Assembly: GCF_002368415.1 (NCBI RefSeq)
Contig: NZ_AP018290.1
Coordinates: 5,469,614-5,533,613 of the forward strand
Direction of reading: 5' to 3'
DNA from: Calothrix sp. NIES-4105
GTDB lineage: Bacteria > Cyanobacteriota > Cyanobacteriia > Cyanobacteriales > Nostocaceae
DNA length: 64,000 bases
In this document: piece after piece, positions 7,519 through 15,974 of the stretch
Layout of the letters: every line of letters starts with the position of its first letter
Position numbering within the stretch: the first letter of the stretch is position 1
The notes under the pieces: model-generated
The model's database searches: none
Seen by the model: the letters and a program-made list of their open reading frames with translations, nothing else
What the model was told of the DNA's origin: nothing
Translations under genes and position numbers: made by a program

Positions 7519-9261
7519 GTGTTCCGACTCAAACATTTAACGGTAATAGGTCTAGCCATAATAACTACCGCTATATTAATCGTAGTCTTCCCAAGTATAT
7601 CAGGTGTAACAACCGTCAGCTTTAACGGTGTAGCATCAGGAGATGCCACTCAAAACAGTATTATTCTATGGACGCGCGCTTTCAATACCGCAACTAATCA
7701 AGGTATCATAAGTAATTTAACGGCTCAAATTGCCACAGACTCTAAATTTCGCAATATCGTTTCTTCTACTAAAACTACTACCGACCCCAAACGCGATTAT
7801 ACTGCCAAGCTTGATGTAAAAGGCTTAAAAAGTGGTACGCGCTACTATTACAGATTTGTGGCAAAAAATAAGACCAGTCCAGTTGGTACTTTTAAAACGG
7901 CGCCAACTGCAACAGCTTCATTTCCTATTCGTTTTGCTTTTAGTGGAGATGCTGATGGTCAATGGCGCCCATATCCTTCAACACAAAACTTTGACAAGTT
8001 GAATTTAGATTATTTTATTTTACTCGGTGATGCAATCTACGAAACCAAAAGCGCAATATCTGAGGCGACTGCCGACCCTTTTACAAATACATCTCAAGCA
8101 TTATTAGACTACCGTCGCAAATACCGCGAACAGTTAGAACCCGTTAAAAAGGGTGGTTTTACAGGTTTACAAAAGCTTTTCGCCGCAAATGGTAACTATA
8201 CACTTCTCGATAACCACGAACTTGCCAATAAACAGTTTATCAATGGTGGGGCGCCTGCTGGTACACCAGAAGGAAAAGGTGTAGATGCCGCTAACTCACA
8301 AAATGATGTCAACACTGCCAATAAATTTATTAATAAAACAGAAGGTTTCAAGACTTTAGTCAAGTCTTATAGTGAGTATGAGCCAATTCGAGAGAAAACG
8401 ATTTCCATCACAAACGACCCTCGTACAGATAAAACGCAAAAGCTTTATTTTGCCCAGCAGTGGGGTGCAAATAGTATTTTTATCAATTTAGATGACCGTT
8501 CATATCGCGATATTCGACTTAAAACAGAGAAGAATGCTGATGATATAGGCGCCCGTGCAGATAATTCTAAACGTACCATGTTAGGTAAAACTCAATTAAG
8601 CTGGTTTAAAGAAACGCTTTTGGATGTTACTAGAAAACGTATACCCTGGAAAATTGTAGCTATTTCATCACCAATTGACGAAATAGGCAGCGATAGTGGT
8701 AAATCTTGGTATGGTAATTATCGGGCTGAACGGAACGAAATACTCAAGTTTATCGATGATAATAATATAGAGAATGTAGTTTTTCTGTCTACAGATGACC
8801 ATCAAAACCGCGTTAACGATTTAACTTACTTAGCTGATTTTAACAATCCTAATACTCGTAAAGTCAGTCCAAACGCTTTTACAATTGTTGCAGGCCCCAT
8901 AGGCGCCAGTGGTCCAGATAAAATTACCAAACACGACTTTGCGACAATTCAATTTTTAACCGATGGTCTGGTAACTTTACAAAAAGCCAAAGGTATCAAC
9001 CCAATAGGTTTAGACGCAAAATTCCCAGGACTTCAAAAAGTATATCGCGAAGGACACCCACAAGCAGACCAATACCGTGAACCAATAGATTTTTTCAGCC
9101 CAGACACATTTAACTACGTTACCCTTGATATTGGCGCCGATGGTAAAACATTATCTGTAAATACCTATGGTATAAACTCTTATGCAGCAAATACATTCCC
9201 CGAACCAGAGCAAACAGACTCACCTCGCCGCATTTTAGGCTTTGAAATTCAAAAAAATTAA
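7519..9261 (+). CDS. phoD: PhoD-like alkaline phosphatase family protein
   Basis: A 580-aa secreted metallophosphoesterase of the PhoD type, starting at GTG 7519. The N-terminus carries an uncleaved or Sec/Tat-type hydrophobic signal (about residues 8-28). An N-terminal fibronectin-like domain starts at VASGDATQNSIILWTRA and includes YYYRF and PVGTFKTAP, followed by the phosphatase core: AFSGDADGQW, DYFILLGDAIYE, TLLDNHEL and FLSTDDHQNRV, which carry Asp, Asn and His metal ligands. Members hydrolyse phosphodi- and monoesters at the cell surface during phosphate limitation and are calcium/iron dependent. No clear Pho box was recognised in the 80 bases upstream. It is monocistronic. Confidence 0.85.
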   Translation: MFRLKHLTVIGLAIITTAILIVVFPSISGVTTVSFNGVASGDATQNSIILWTRAFNTATNQGIISNLTAQIATDSKFRNIVSSTKTTTDPKRDYTAKLDVKGLKSGTRYYYRFVAKNKTSPVGTFKTAPTATASFPIRFAFSGDADGQWRPYPSTQNFDKLNLDYFILLGDAIYETKSAISEATADPFTNTSQALLDYRRKYREQLEPVKKGGFTGLQKLFAANGNYTLLDNHELANKQFINGGAPAGTPEGKGVDAANSQNDVNTANKFINKTEGFKTLVKSYSEYEPIREKTISITNDPRTDKTQKLYFAQQWGANSIFINLDDRSYRDIRLKTEKNADDIGARADNSKRTMLGKTQLSWFKETLLDVTRKRIPWKIVAISSPIDEIGSDSGKSWYGNYRAERNEILKFIDDNNIENVVFLSTDDHQNRVNDLTYLADFNNPNTRKVSPNAFTIVAGPIGASGPDKITKHDFATIQFLTDGLVTLQKAKGINPIGLDAKFPGLQKVYREGHPQADQYREPIDFFSPDTFNYVTLDIGADGKTLSVNTYGINSYAANTFPEPEQTDSPRRILGFEIQKN

Positions 9262-9267
9262 TACTTT

Positions 9268-9300
9268 TATCTTGTGGAACAGGCATAGAAAGCCTGTTCT
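9268..9300. repeat. CTTGTGGAACAGGC..GCCTGTTCT palindrome
   Basis: Hairpin-forming dispersed repeat between two convergent genes, arms AACAGGC and GCCTGTT. It probably ends transcripts from both sides by folding, although no T-run follows. A decayed copy of the same unit lies at about 9858-9890. Confidence 0.5.
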
Positions 9301-9317
9301 TAATAAGTCTTCCACGG

Positions 9318-9773
9318 TCAAATACGAAACACCGGGTAATCGGGATGCTTTGGATTCGGAATTAAACGTCTATTTTCATAATCGACAACAAAATCTAATG
9401 TCTCTAAAGCAATAAGACCAATTATCATCTCCGAACGCCGAGTAACTACAGCGCCTCCTCTTGTCTCGCGTCCTTGCACTTGGATAATTATTGGGTCACT
9501 TAATCCCACTATGTCTTCTTTACCATCCACGTAGCTAACTGTCTGATAACGGCGAATATCTAAACCTAGTTTTTCCGCAATATTTGTCGGTAGCACTGTA
9601 CGTACAGAGCTTATGTCTACCAAAGCCTCTGTTTCTAAGGTATGTACTTGCTCAGGATTAATTAGTCCACGATAGACTAATTCTTCATCTATTTCATTTG
9701 TTAGTTTTACCTGAACTTTTATTCCTCCATCATTCTCGCTCATCATGCGTCGTGAACGATTAAAATCAAGCAT
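9318..9773 (-). CDS. Retropepsin-like (clan AA) protein with degenerate active site
   Basis: A 151-aa single-domain aspartic-protease-like protein. The segment ALVDISSVRTVLPTNIAEKLG aligns with the catalytic region of retropepsin-type proteases, where D-T/S-G is expected. Here the Asp is kept but Thr-Gly is replaced by Ile-Ser, so activity is doubtful. The later hydrophobic motif MIIGLIALETLDFVVDYENRRL is also typical of the family. A paralogue with an intact DTG is at 13942-14400. Such small retropepsin-like proteins are common in cyanobacteria without known function. Start uncertain: MLDF at 9773 or an internal Met (MMSEN). Confidence 0.7.
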   Translation of the reverse strand: MLDFNRSRRMMSENDGGIKVQVKLTNEIDEELVYRGLINPEQVHTLETEALVDISSVRTVLPTNIAEKLGLDIRRYQTVSYVDGKEDIVGLSDPIIIQVQGRETRGGAVVTRRSEMIIGLIALETLDFVVDYENRRLIPNPKHPDYPVFRI

Positions 9774-9980
9774 TGTCTTTACCGCCTATTAAATAGTTAA
9801 TATTTTTGTTAAGCCAAGTTCGCCATATGGTGCAAATTTAAATATAATATGTAATTAATCTTGTGGAAAAGGCATGATTAACTGTTCTTGATATATAAAG
9901 TTGACCATTTTAATTAAAAAGCAGGCGAGGATGCCTATCCCACATTGATTTGGCAGAAAGATAAATATTAATTGAAAGCT

Positions 9981-10859
9981 ATGCAATCACCAACAAACTC
10001 ATTTGACAAAATTAGTCCTACCGCTATAATGGTAGCTGAACTCAGGCAATTTACAGATATTCCTTACAGCAAAGAAATTGCACAATTAGTCAATGCTCAA
10101 GCTGTGGTAGAGAAACTAATTGAAAATAATTTAAACCGACCAGTAGAAGTAGGTGTTTGGTTAGAAGGACGCTACAAATCTGTAAATAAGTTAATTGGAC
10201 AAGCTACGCAAATAATAGAATTAGCATCTGGCTTACAACCGCGCGGGATGGTAATGACAGAAAATCCAGATATCATATTTATAGAAAGTGATTTACCTGG
10301 AATACTTTCTCAAAAGCAAGAAATAGTCAAAAAACTTATTGGTAATCGTCCAAATTATCATTTGATACCAATTAACGTCACAAGTGATCCAAGTCAATTT
10401 CCTTTACATGCTAATTATTTAGATACTCAAAAGCCAGTTGTAATTACATGCGAAGGGTTAATGATGCATTTAACATTCGCAGAAAAGCAGATGGTTTTTA
10501 AAAACATTCGTGAAATGCTAGAAATTTATGGAGGTATGTGGATTACTCCAGATTTAAATGATAAAGTTGGATTGAATAAAATGAGGTCATTTAGCCCCGG
10601 TTTACAGAATATTAGTCGAACTACTGCCGAAATCACAGGTCGCAACGTTGATGACTATCTATTTGAAAACCCCGACCATGTAAAACAGTTTGCACAACTG
10701 CAAGGATTTACCATTGATTCATATAATATGCTAGAGATTATCGATTCACTCACTTGCTTAGAACCTTTAAAGATTGATGTGGAAATCGCTAAATCTATGC
10801 TCGCTAACGCTTTTGTATCTGTGCTAAAACTCAAAAACAGTAACCCAAATTGGGTATAA
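9981..10859 (+). CDS. Class I SAM-dependent methyltransferase (PPM1/LCMT-like)
   Basis: A 292-aa methyltransferase taken from ATG 9981; a TTG at 9972 is an alternative. The segment IIELASGLQPRGMVM is the SAM-binding glycine motif, DIIFIESDLPGIL is the acidic residue motif after beta strand 2, and PVVITCEGLMMHLTFAEKQMVF is the E-G-L-x-x-Y/H-L block typical of leucine carboxyl methyltransferase/PPM1-like O-methyltransferases. Substrate unknown. The gene stands alone, with convergent crcB downstream, and contains no GGCGCC site, unlike most genes here. Confidence 0.75.
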   Translation: MQSPTNSFDKISPTAIMVAELRQFTDIPYSKEIAQLVNAQAVVEKLIENNLNRPVEVGVWLEGRYKSVNKLIGQATQIIELASGLQPRGMVMTENPDIIFIESDLPGILSQKQEIVKKLIGNRPNYHLIPINVTSDPSQFPLHANYLDTQKPVVITCEGLMMHLTFAEKQMVFKNIREMLEIYGGMWITPDLNDKVGLNKMRSFSPGLQNISRTTAEITGRNVDDYLFENPDHVKQFAQLQGFTIDSYNMLEIIDSLTCLEPLKIDVEIAKSMLANAFVSVLKLKNSNPNWV

Positions 10860-10899
10860 ATGTGCAGGTAATTCGTTAAGAAAGTAGTTTTAATTTAAA

Positions 10900-11301
10900 T
10901 TATTTCCATAAAGCGCGCGCGATAATTACACCTAATTGAACAGCAATAACTCCAAGTATTGCGTTACCTGCCCAGTAAAAACTCGCACGTAGTAAGTTTC
11001 CTGTACGTAACAAATTAATCGTATCTAACCCGTAAGTCGAAAATGTAGTGTAGGAACCTAAAAAACCGACTGCAACGAGTAAACGTATTTCTGGTGGAAT
11101 AGTTGGAATTCTTTCGAGTGCTAAAGTGGCAAAGAATCCCATTATTAAACAACCTGTGATATTTATAAAGAATGTACCATAGGGAAAACTGGCGCTAAAT
11201 TTTTGCACAAACCATAATGACAAGTAATAGCGAGTTAATGCACCTGCGATGGCGCCTAAACTTACTGCTATGGCATTTCTAATTTCTTGTTCATTTCCCA
11301 T
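10900..11301 (-). CDS. crcB: Fluoride efflux channel CrcB (Fluc)
   Basis: A 133-aa protein with four hydrophobic segments and the family signature [16 protein letters not shown]. An N-terminal [13 protein letters not shown] and [12 protein letters not shown] complete the Fluc pattern. Fluc proteins form dual-topology dimers in the inner membrane and let F- leave the cell. The ATG overlaps the last 11 bases of the upstream PAS histidine kinase, so both are translated from one message. No fluoride riboswitch was seen at the junction, which is inside the kinase gene. Confidence 0.93.
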   Translation of the reverse strand: MGNEQEIRNAIAVSLGAIAGALTRYYLSLWFVQKFSASFPYGTFFINITGCLIMGFFATLALERIPTIPPEIRLLVAVGFLGSYTTFSTYGLDTINLLRTGNLLRASFYWAGNAILGVIAVQLGVIIARALWK

Positions 11302-13648
11302 TTAATACTTTTAAAGTTTGAATATCTTTTAATGGAGCATATACAGGCAACTGGACTGTAAACGTTGCTCCTTGATTTTCACCTAAACTACCAGCGCTCA
11401 CAGTTCCACCGTGCATTTCAATAATTCGATGTACAATTGTAAGTCCTAAACCTAATCCTCCAAATTTGCGGGTATTTGAACTATCTTCTTGCCGAAAATA
11501 CTCGAACACATATGGAAGAAACTGAGCCTTAATTCCAATTCCTTGATCAATAACTCGAATTTGCGCTATATTATTAATCTGCCTAAGTTCAACAGTAACT
11601 TCTCCTTGATTACTGAACTTAATAGCATTAGTAAGCAGGTTCCACACGACTTGCTGCAAACGATCCGCATCCCCAATAACAGGTTCTACGGTAGAATCTA
11701 AATTAAGAATAAGCCGAATTTGCTTTGCTTCTGCTGCCAATCGTACTGTATCTACGGCGCCTAAAATTACATTTGCAAGTTGGACTGGCGCCCCTGTTAA
11801 CGTCAATTTTCCTTGCATAATGCGAGAAATATCAAGCAAATCCTCAATTAGTTGTGATTGCAGTTTTGCGTTACGTTCGATTGTTGAGAGCGCAATATTT
11901 CTTTTAGCTTCGTTTAATTGGCTCTTTTGAAGCAATTGAGTCCAGCCCAAAATCGGGTTGAGTGGTGAGCGCAACTCGTGTGACAATACTGCGAGAAATT
12001 CATCCTTAATTAGATTGGCACGTTCAGCTTCCGCGCGTGCTGCTTGTTCTCGTTTAAGTACACGTTCGCGCTCAACTTCTAGTTGGACGCGCTGGGTTAT
12101 ATCAAACGAAACACCAGTTACGCGCACAGGTTCATTCGCTTCATTGTAAAGGAAGCGTCCATGTACAGCCAACCAAATAATCTCTTGATTATCACGTCGA
12201 ATAATCCGATACTCCATACAATAGACAGTCTGATTGCGTTGAGCTAATTCTATTGCTTGCAGCACTTTATCTAAATCATCACGGTGTACAGCAGAACGCC
12301 ACATTTCGATTGTCGCTTCCCCGTTTGGCGCCGCCGAATAACCTAATAAACTAAAATATTTATCATTCCAAACTGCTTTATGAGTACGCAAATCTACATC
12401 CCACGTTGCCATGTCTGCCCCTTGGACAGCAAGCCTAAACCGCTCCTCGCTATCTCGCAAAGCTGCTGAGGCTTCATGTTGTTGTGTAATATCTTTAAAT
12501 ATAAACAGGATAGATTTAGCAGTGCTGGTTTCGTCGCTTAGTGGCGCCGCCGAAATACTCACGACTACACGAGAACCATCCTTTTTACAACGATACGTTT
12601 CGATTCCAAATATTGTCTCCCCGTTTACAATTGACGCTCGAATTTGACGACATTCTTCTATTTTGTCAGTAGGAACAATGGGTAATTGTTTACCCAAAAC
12701 TTCTGCTTCATCCCAGCCAAACACGCGCGTAGCAGCAGGATTCCAAAGCTGCACGGTATTGTCTGGTTCAATCACTACAATAGGTAACGGAGATGCTGTA
12801 ATTAACGTTTTCAAGGTTTGGTTGACGGATTGTGCTTTTATACGTTCGGTAATATCAATGAGCCACCCATCCCAAACCTCACGCTCACCAGAATAATTTG
12901 CACTCGATTTTCCTTGAATCCATTTCGTTTTACCATTGGGAGTAATAATGCGTCCCGTCCACTCCCAAGGCAAAAAATTTTCAACTGCCAGCGTAACAGA
13001 TGCTTGAAATGACTGTAAATCATCTGGATGAATCAATTTCCAAAGCGAATTAGCATCCTCTAACCCCGCTTCTGGTTCCACCTCAAACAAGTCACGACAA
13101 CCAGAGTTAATAAACGAAAAGGCATCAGAACCATTTGCTGCACAAGGAATGTATCGATATATCATTCCTGGGATGTTTGCAAGTATTGCTTGCACCCGAT
13201 CAACCGATGATAGGGTATTCTGCTTTTTGTTAATATTTAAATTAAAATCTAAGTCAAAAACTTCACTTAATATTGTTACCACTGCGTAAGTCGTACTATC
13301 GCTTTGAAACAAAGGGCGTGAGTCAAAGCGTAACCAAATTAAATCATGATTCGGCTTATAAAACCCTAAAACTATATTGAGGCAAGGTTTTCGTGTACGT
13401 GAGGCAACAATAGGTGGGTAATCATCTGGCAAAAATGGTGAGCCATCTGGATGAATAGTTTGCTTCATCAAGTCTAAGAAGCTTTTGCCAATCAGTTGTT
13501 CTGCCGGATATCCAAACATTTGTTCTACAACTACATCAAATGCTTGAATAATGCCATCAGCAGATTGAAGTACGGTTCCTATTCTTAGATCAGCGTTTTC
13601 ATCAAGCTTTGATTGTTGGCTATCGCTAACTTGCACACTCCAAGACAT
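11291..13648 (-). CDS. Multi-PAS sensor histidine kinase
   Basis: A 785-aa cytoplasmic histidine kinase without membrane segments. About four PAS/PAC units precede the kinase: one near residues 20-115, a second ending at [12 protein letters not shown], a third with [21 protein letters not shown], and a fourth ending [19 protein letters not shown]. The HisKA domain has [20 protein letters not shown] with the phosphoacceptor His. The ATPase domain has the N box [17 protein letters not shown]1 DQGIGI and G2 [10 protein letters not shown]. It has no receiver domain and no adjacent response regulator. The signal is unknown. It overlaps crcB by 11 bp, and coupling of a PAS kinase with a fluoride exporter may be coincidental. 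Confidence 0.9.
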   Translation of the reverse strand: MSWSVQVSDSQQSKLDENADLRIGTVLQSADGIIQAFDVVVEQMFGYPAEQLIGKSFLDLMKQTIHPDGSPFLPDDYPPIVASRTRKPCLNIVLGFYKPNHDLIWLRFDSRPLFQSDSTTYAVVTILSEVFDLDFNLNINKKQNTLSSVDRVQAILANIPGMIYRYIPCAANGSDAFSFINSGCRDLFEVEPEAGLEDANSLWKLIHPDDLQSFQASVTLAVENFLPWEWTGRIITPNGKTKWIQGKSSANYSGEREVWDGWLIDITERIKAQSVNQTLKTLITASPLPIVVIEPDNTVQLWNPAATRVFGWDEAEVLGKQLPIVPTDKIEECRQIRASIVNGETIFGIETYRCKKDGSRVVVSISAAPLSDETSTAKSILFIFKDITQQHEASAALRDSEERFRLAVQGADMATWDVDLRTHKAVWNDKYFSLLGYSAAPNGEATIEMWRSAVHRDDLDKVLQAIELAQRNQTVYCMEYRIIRRDNQEIIWLAVHGRFLYNEANEPVRVTGVSFDITQRVQLEVERERVLKREQAARAEAERANLIKDEFLAVLSHELRSPLNPILGWTQLLQKSQLNEAKRNIALSTIERNAKLQSQLIEDLLDISRIMQGKLTLTGAPVQLANVILGAVDTVRLAAEAKQIRLILNLDSTVEPVIGDADRLQQVVWNLLTNAIKFSNQGEVTVELRQINNIAQIRVIDQGIGIKAQFLPYVFEYFRQEDSSNTRKFGGLGLGLTIVHRIIEMHGGTVSAGSLGENQGATFTVQLPVYAPLKDIQTLKVLNGK

Positions 13649-13874
13649 GAAATCGCTCGCTTTATTAAAGAGAAAACAAACTATTTTTATTAATGATATA
13701 GCAAATTATTATAAACATGTGAGTTAACAAACGTTTTTAATAAATATTTTCAACTAACAGTTCGTTTTTTATGGCTGCTCGCGCGCTTGCAATAAATCTT
13801 AAATCTAAAATATCCTCATACATCATAACACGTTAAAAAACATCTATCGTTAGATATATATAGCTGCTATTAAT

Positions 13875-13903
13875 ATTCCCGGCTTTTTAAATAAGTCGGG
13901 AAT
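13875..13903. terminator. TTCCCGGCTT..AAGTCGGGAA hairpin
   Basis: Imperfect stem TTCCCGGCTT / AAGTCGGGAA around a TTTAAAT loop, in the 293-base gap between two leftward genes. It belongs to the same hairpin family as 30889, 46438 and 63578, all lying at 3' ends of genes, so a role in ending or stabilising transcripts is likely. Nothing else was recognised in this gap. Confidence 0.5.
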
Positions 13904-13941
13904 CTGATGAGAATCTGATTATCATAGGCATAAACAAATAT

Positions 13942-14400
13942 TTATAAAGCTGTAAGATAACTCTGCTCAGAATTCATTGGTAATAATCGCAAGCGATGAT
14001 TTCTTAAATCTGGCTCTAGTCCGAGACGTTGCATTGGTATTACACCTAATAAAGCATAAGATACTTCAGTAAGTTCTAAGCAATCGAAAGTATTTTGGCG
14101 CCCTTCAATATATAAGTCAACGTCTTTAAATATTCGCCCTTGTTTCATTCCTGCACTTGTTTCTACGCTTGCCTCTCCTGCTTGCACTAAACCTAATTGA
14201 GTAATCACAGATGAAGGTAGACATAGTAATGTGGCGCCAGTATCGACTAAAACATTTGTTAATGTCATGGAACGAACTTCTTGCTGGGGAATAAAACCAC
14301 GTTCGGCTAAGATTTGGTCAATATGATTAGTGATGTTTAAAGTAACTATTACTTGCCCCATTTGTCTTTCTCTGAAATCTGGTATCGGTAGCTTCATCAT
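13942..14400 (-). CDS. Retropepsin-like aspartic protease
   Basis: A 152-aa protein starting at tandem ATG codons (14400/14397) with AGGAT just upstream; a longer frame from 14448 lacks a better signal. NVLVDTGATLLCLPSSVITQLG contains an intact DTGA active-site motif of clan AA retropepsins, and LLGVIPMQRLGLEPDLRNHRL is the C-terminal flap and dimer-type region. It would act as a homodimer. It is paralogous to the degenerate protein at 9318-9773. No polyprotein, phage or transposon substrate is nearby. Confidence 0.75.
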   Translation of the reverse strand: MMKLPIPDFRERQMGQVIVTLNITNHIDQILAERGFIPQQEVRSMTLTNVLVDTGATLLCLPSSVITQLGLVQAGEASVETSAGMKQGRIFKDVDLYIEGRQNTFDCLELTEVSYALLGVIPMQRLGLEPDLRNHRLRLLPMNSEQSYLTAL

Positions 14401-14612
14401 AATATCCTGCCTCAGCGTATAACTGAATATTAATCTCCATAACATCATAATTCATTTTGGATGAATAAGACGGAAAACCGTACTGGATTAGGGCGCAATT
14501 TCTACCTTAAAAATTGATGTTGGAGTTGATACAATCGAGATGTGGCTGAAATCTTGCTGTTAGCTATTAAGCTTAAAAAATAATATAGCAGTCTTCAGGA
14601 GAATATAAAAAT

Positions 14613-15473
14613 ATGGGAAATCAATTCAAAACTCTAGGTTTACTTGCTGCGTTAAGTGGTTTGTTGATTGCAATTAGCTATTACTTTATCGGTGGAACTG
14701 GCGGTTTAGTCATCGGTATTGGTTTGGCAGCAGCTACTAACTTATTTTCTTGGTATCAATCAGATAGAATTGCTTTGGCTGTATATGGCGCCCAAGAAGT
14801 AACCGAAGCACAGGCGCCTAGACTTTATCGGATGGTACAAAAATTATCCCAGCGCGCGGGTTTACCAATGCCACGAGTATGTATTGTTCCAGGCCCAGGT
14901 GCGAATGCTTTTGCTACAGGTCGCGACCCTGAACATGCAGCAGTTGCTGTCACCGAAGGCATTATGAGCATCTTGCCTGAAGATGAACTCGAAGCTGTTA
15001 TCGCACATGAACTTACTCATATCTCTAACCGCGATACTTTAACACAAGCTGTTGCTGCTACCGTTGCTGGCGCCATTTCTTTCTTGGCTCAAAACCTGTT
15101 TTGGTTCGGTGGTGGTTCCCGTGACGATGAAAACCGTGGGGGTAACTTTGTTGGAGTACTATTAACAATGATATTGGCGCCTTTGAGTGCCACTGTTATC
15201 CAAATGGCTATTTCTCGCACTCGCGAATTTGCCGCTGATGCTGGCGCCGCACGTATTACTGGTAATCCTCGCGCACTTGCCCGCGCATTGCAACGTTTAG
15301 AAAGCACAGCAAAACAAATGCCTATGGAATCAGCAAACCCAGCATTTGAACCACTGTTAATTATCAACCCATTTTCGGGCGGGTCTTTGGCAAACTTGTT
15401 TAGAACTCACCCCACAACCGAAAAACGCATCGAAGCATTACTGCAAATCGAACAACAACTATCCATTAGATAA
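14613..15473 (+). CDS. htpX: Zinc metalloprotease HtpX
   Basis: A 286-aa M48B membrane protease. The zinc site HELTH (about 132-136) and the downstream third ligand in SRTREFAADAGAARITGNP are intact. Hydrophobic segments at residues 8-45 and about 145-195 bracket the active site, as in E. coli HtpX, which degrades misfolded membrane proteins facing the cytosol. An AGGAG ribosome binding site lies upstream of the ATG. The gene ends before two hairpins, the second a strong terminator. It is monocistronic. A second M48 protease is at 42455-44446. Confidence 0.93.
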   Translation: MGNQFKTLGLLAALSGLLIAISYYFIGGTGGLVIGIGLAAATNLFSWYQSDRIALAVYGAQEVTEAQAPRLYRMVQKLSQRAGLPMPRVCIVPGPGANAFATGRDPEHAAVAVTEGIMSILPEDELEAVIAHELTHISNRDTLTQAVAATVAGAISFLAQNLFWFGGGSRDDENRGGNFVGVLLTMILAPLSATVIQMAISRTREFAADAGAARITGNPRALARALQRLESTAKQMPMESANPAFEPLLIINPFSGGSLANLFRTHPTTEKRIEALLQIEQQLSIR

Positions 15474-15479
15474 TCGTAG

Positions 15480-15519
15480 TCGTAGGTTGGGTTACGCAAA
15501 GCCGGAACCTAACCTACGC
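15480..15519. repeat. CGTAGGTTGGGTT..AACCTAACCTACG inverted repeat
   Basis: Member of the common Nostocales repeat with arms GTAGGTTGGGTT and AACCTAACCTAC. Related copies are at about 22768-22802, 24363-24394 and 50278-50301. It follows htpX directly. Confidence 0.6.
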
Positions 15520-15529
15520 TTAGTTAATA

Positions 15530-15569
15530 AGCCCACCGAAATCAAGTAGTTTCGCGTGGGCTGTTTTTG
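15530..15569 (+). terminator. Rho-independent terminator after htpX
   Basis: The stem AGCCCACCGAAA pairs with TTTCGCGTGGGCT (one bulged base), loop TCAAGTAG, followed by GTTTTTG. A strong intrinsic terminator for htpX. Confidence 0.85.
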
Positions 15570-15974
15570 TTAAGATTTAAGAGCTAATATCAACAACTCT
15601 TGATTTTTCTACTCTTGTAGTAATTTTAATTAATTGTGGTAGATTATATAAGTAATCACAAGAGACTCTAACATTCAACCAGGGATTCATCTACCTTTTC
15701 CTTGGTAAAATTTTTGCTACAACTAATTAGTAACTATACGGTGTGATAATTCTTAATTTATCCACACCTGTAATATATTTGGTTGTTATTAGAATTGATT
15801 TCATTGATAAAAATTATACAGCTAGGTTAAGCTAAAAGCAAGCTTTCTGCGTTCTGAATCTTTTACTATCAATTCTATGTTGACTATAACTGTTCACAAT
15901 TCGCAATATTGCTACATAAGCTACGAAACACAGGTATACTTCCTAAAGAGAAAATAAAATTAAAGCTTTATTCA
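15570..15974. other. AT-rich intergenic gap, nothing recognised
   Basis: About 400 bases between the htpX terminator and the 3' end of the WD40 gene. AT-rich, no open frame with coding character, no tRNA, and no strong hairpin seen on either strand. Confidence 0.6.

Noticed and set aside
10860-13720. Fluoride riboswitch for crcB
   Set aside because: crcB overlaps the kinase gene, and no crcB-motif-like sequence was recognised at the junction or upstream of the kinase.
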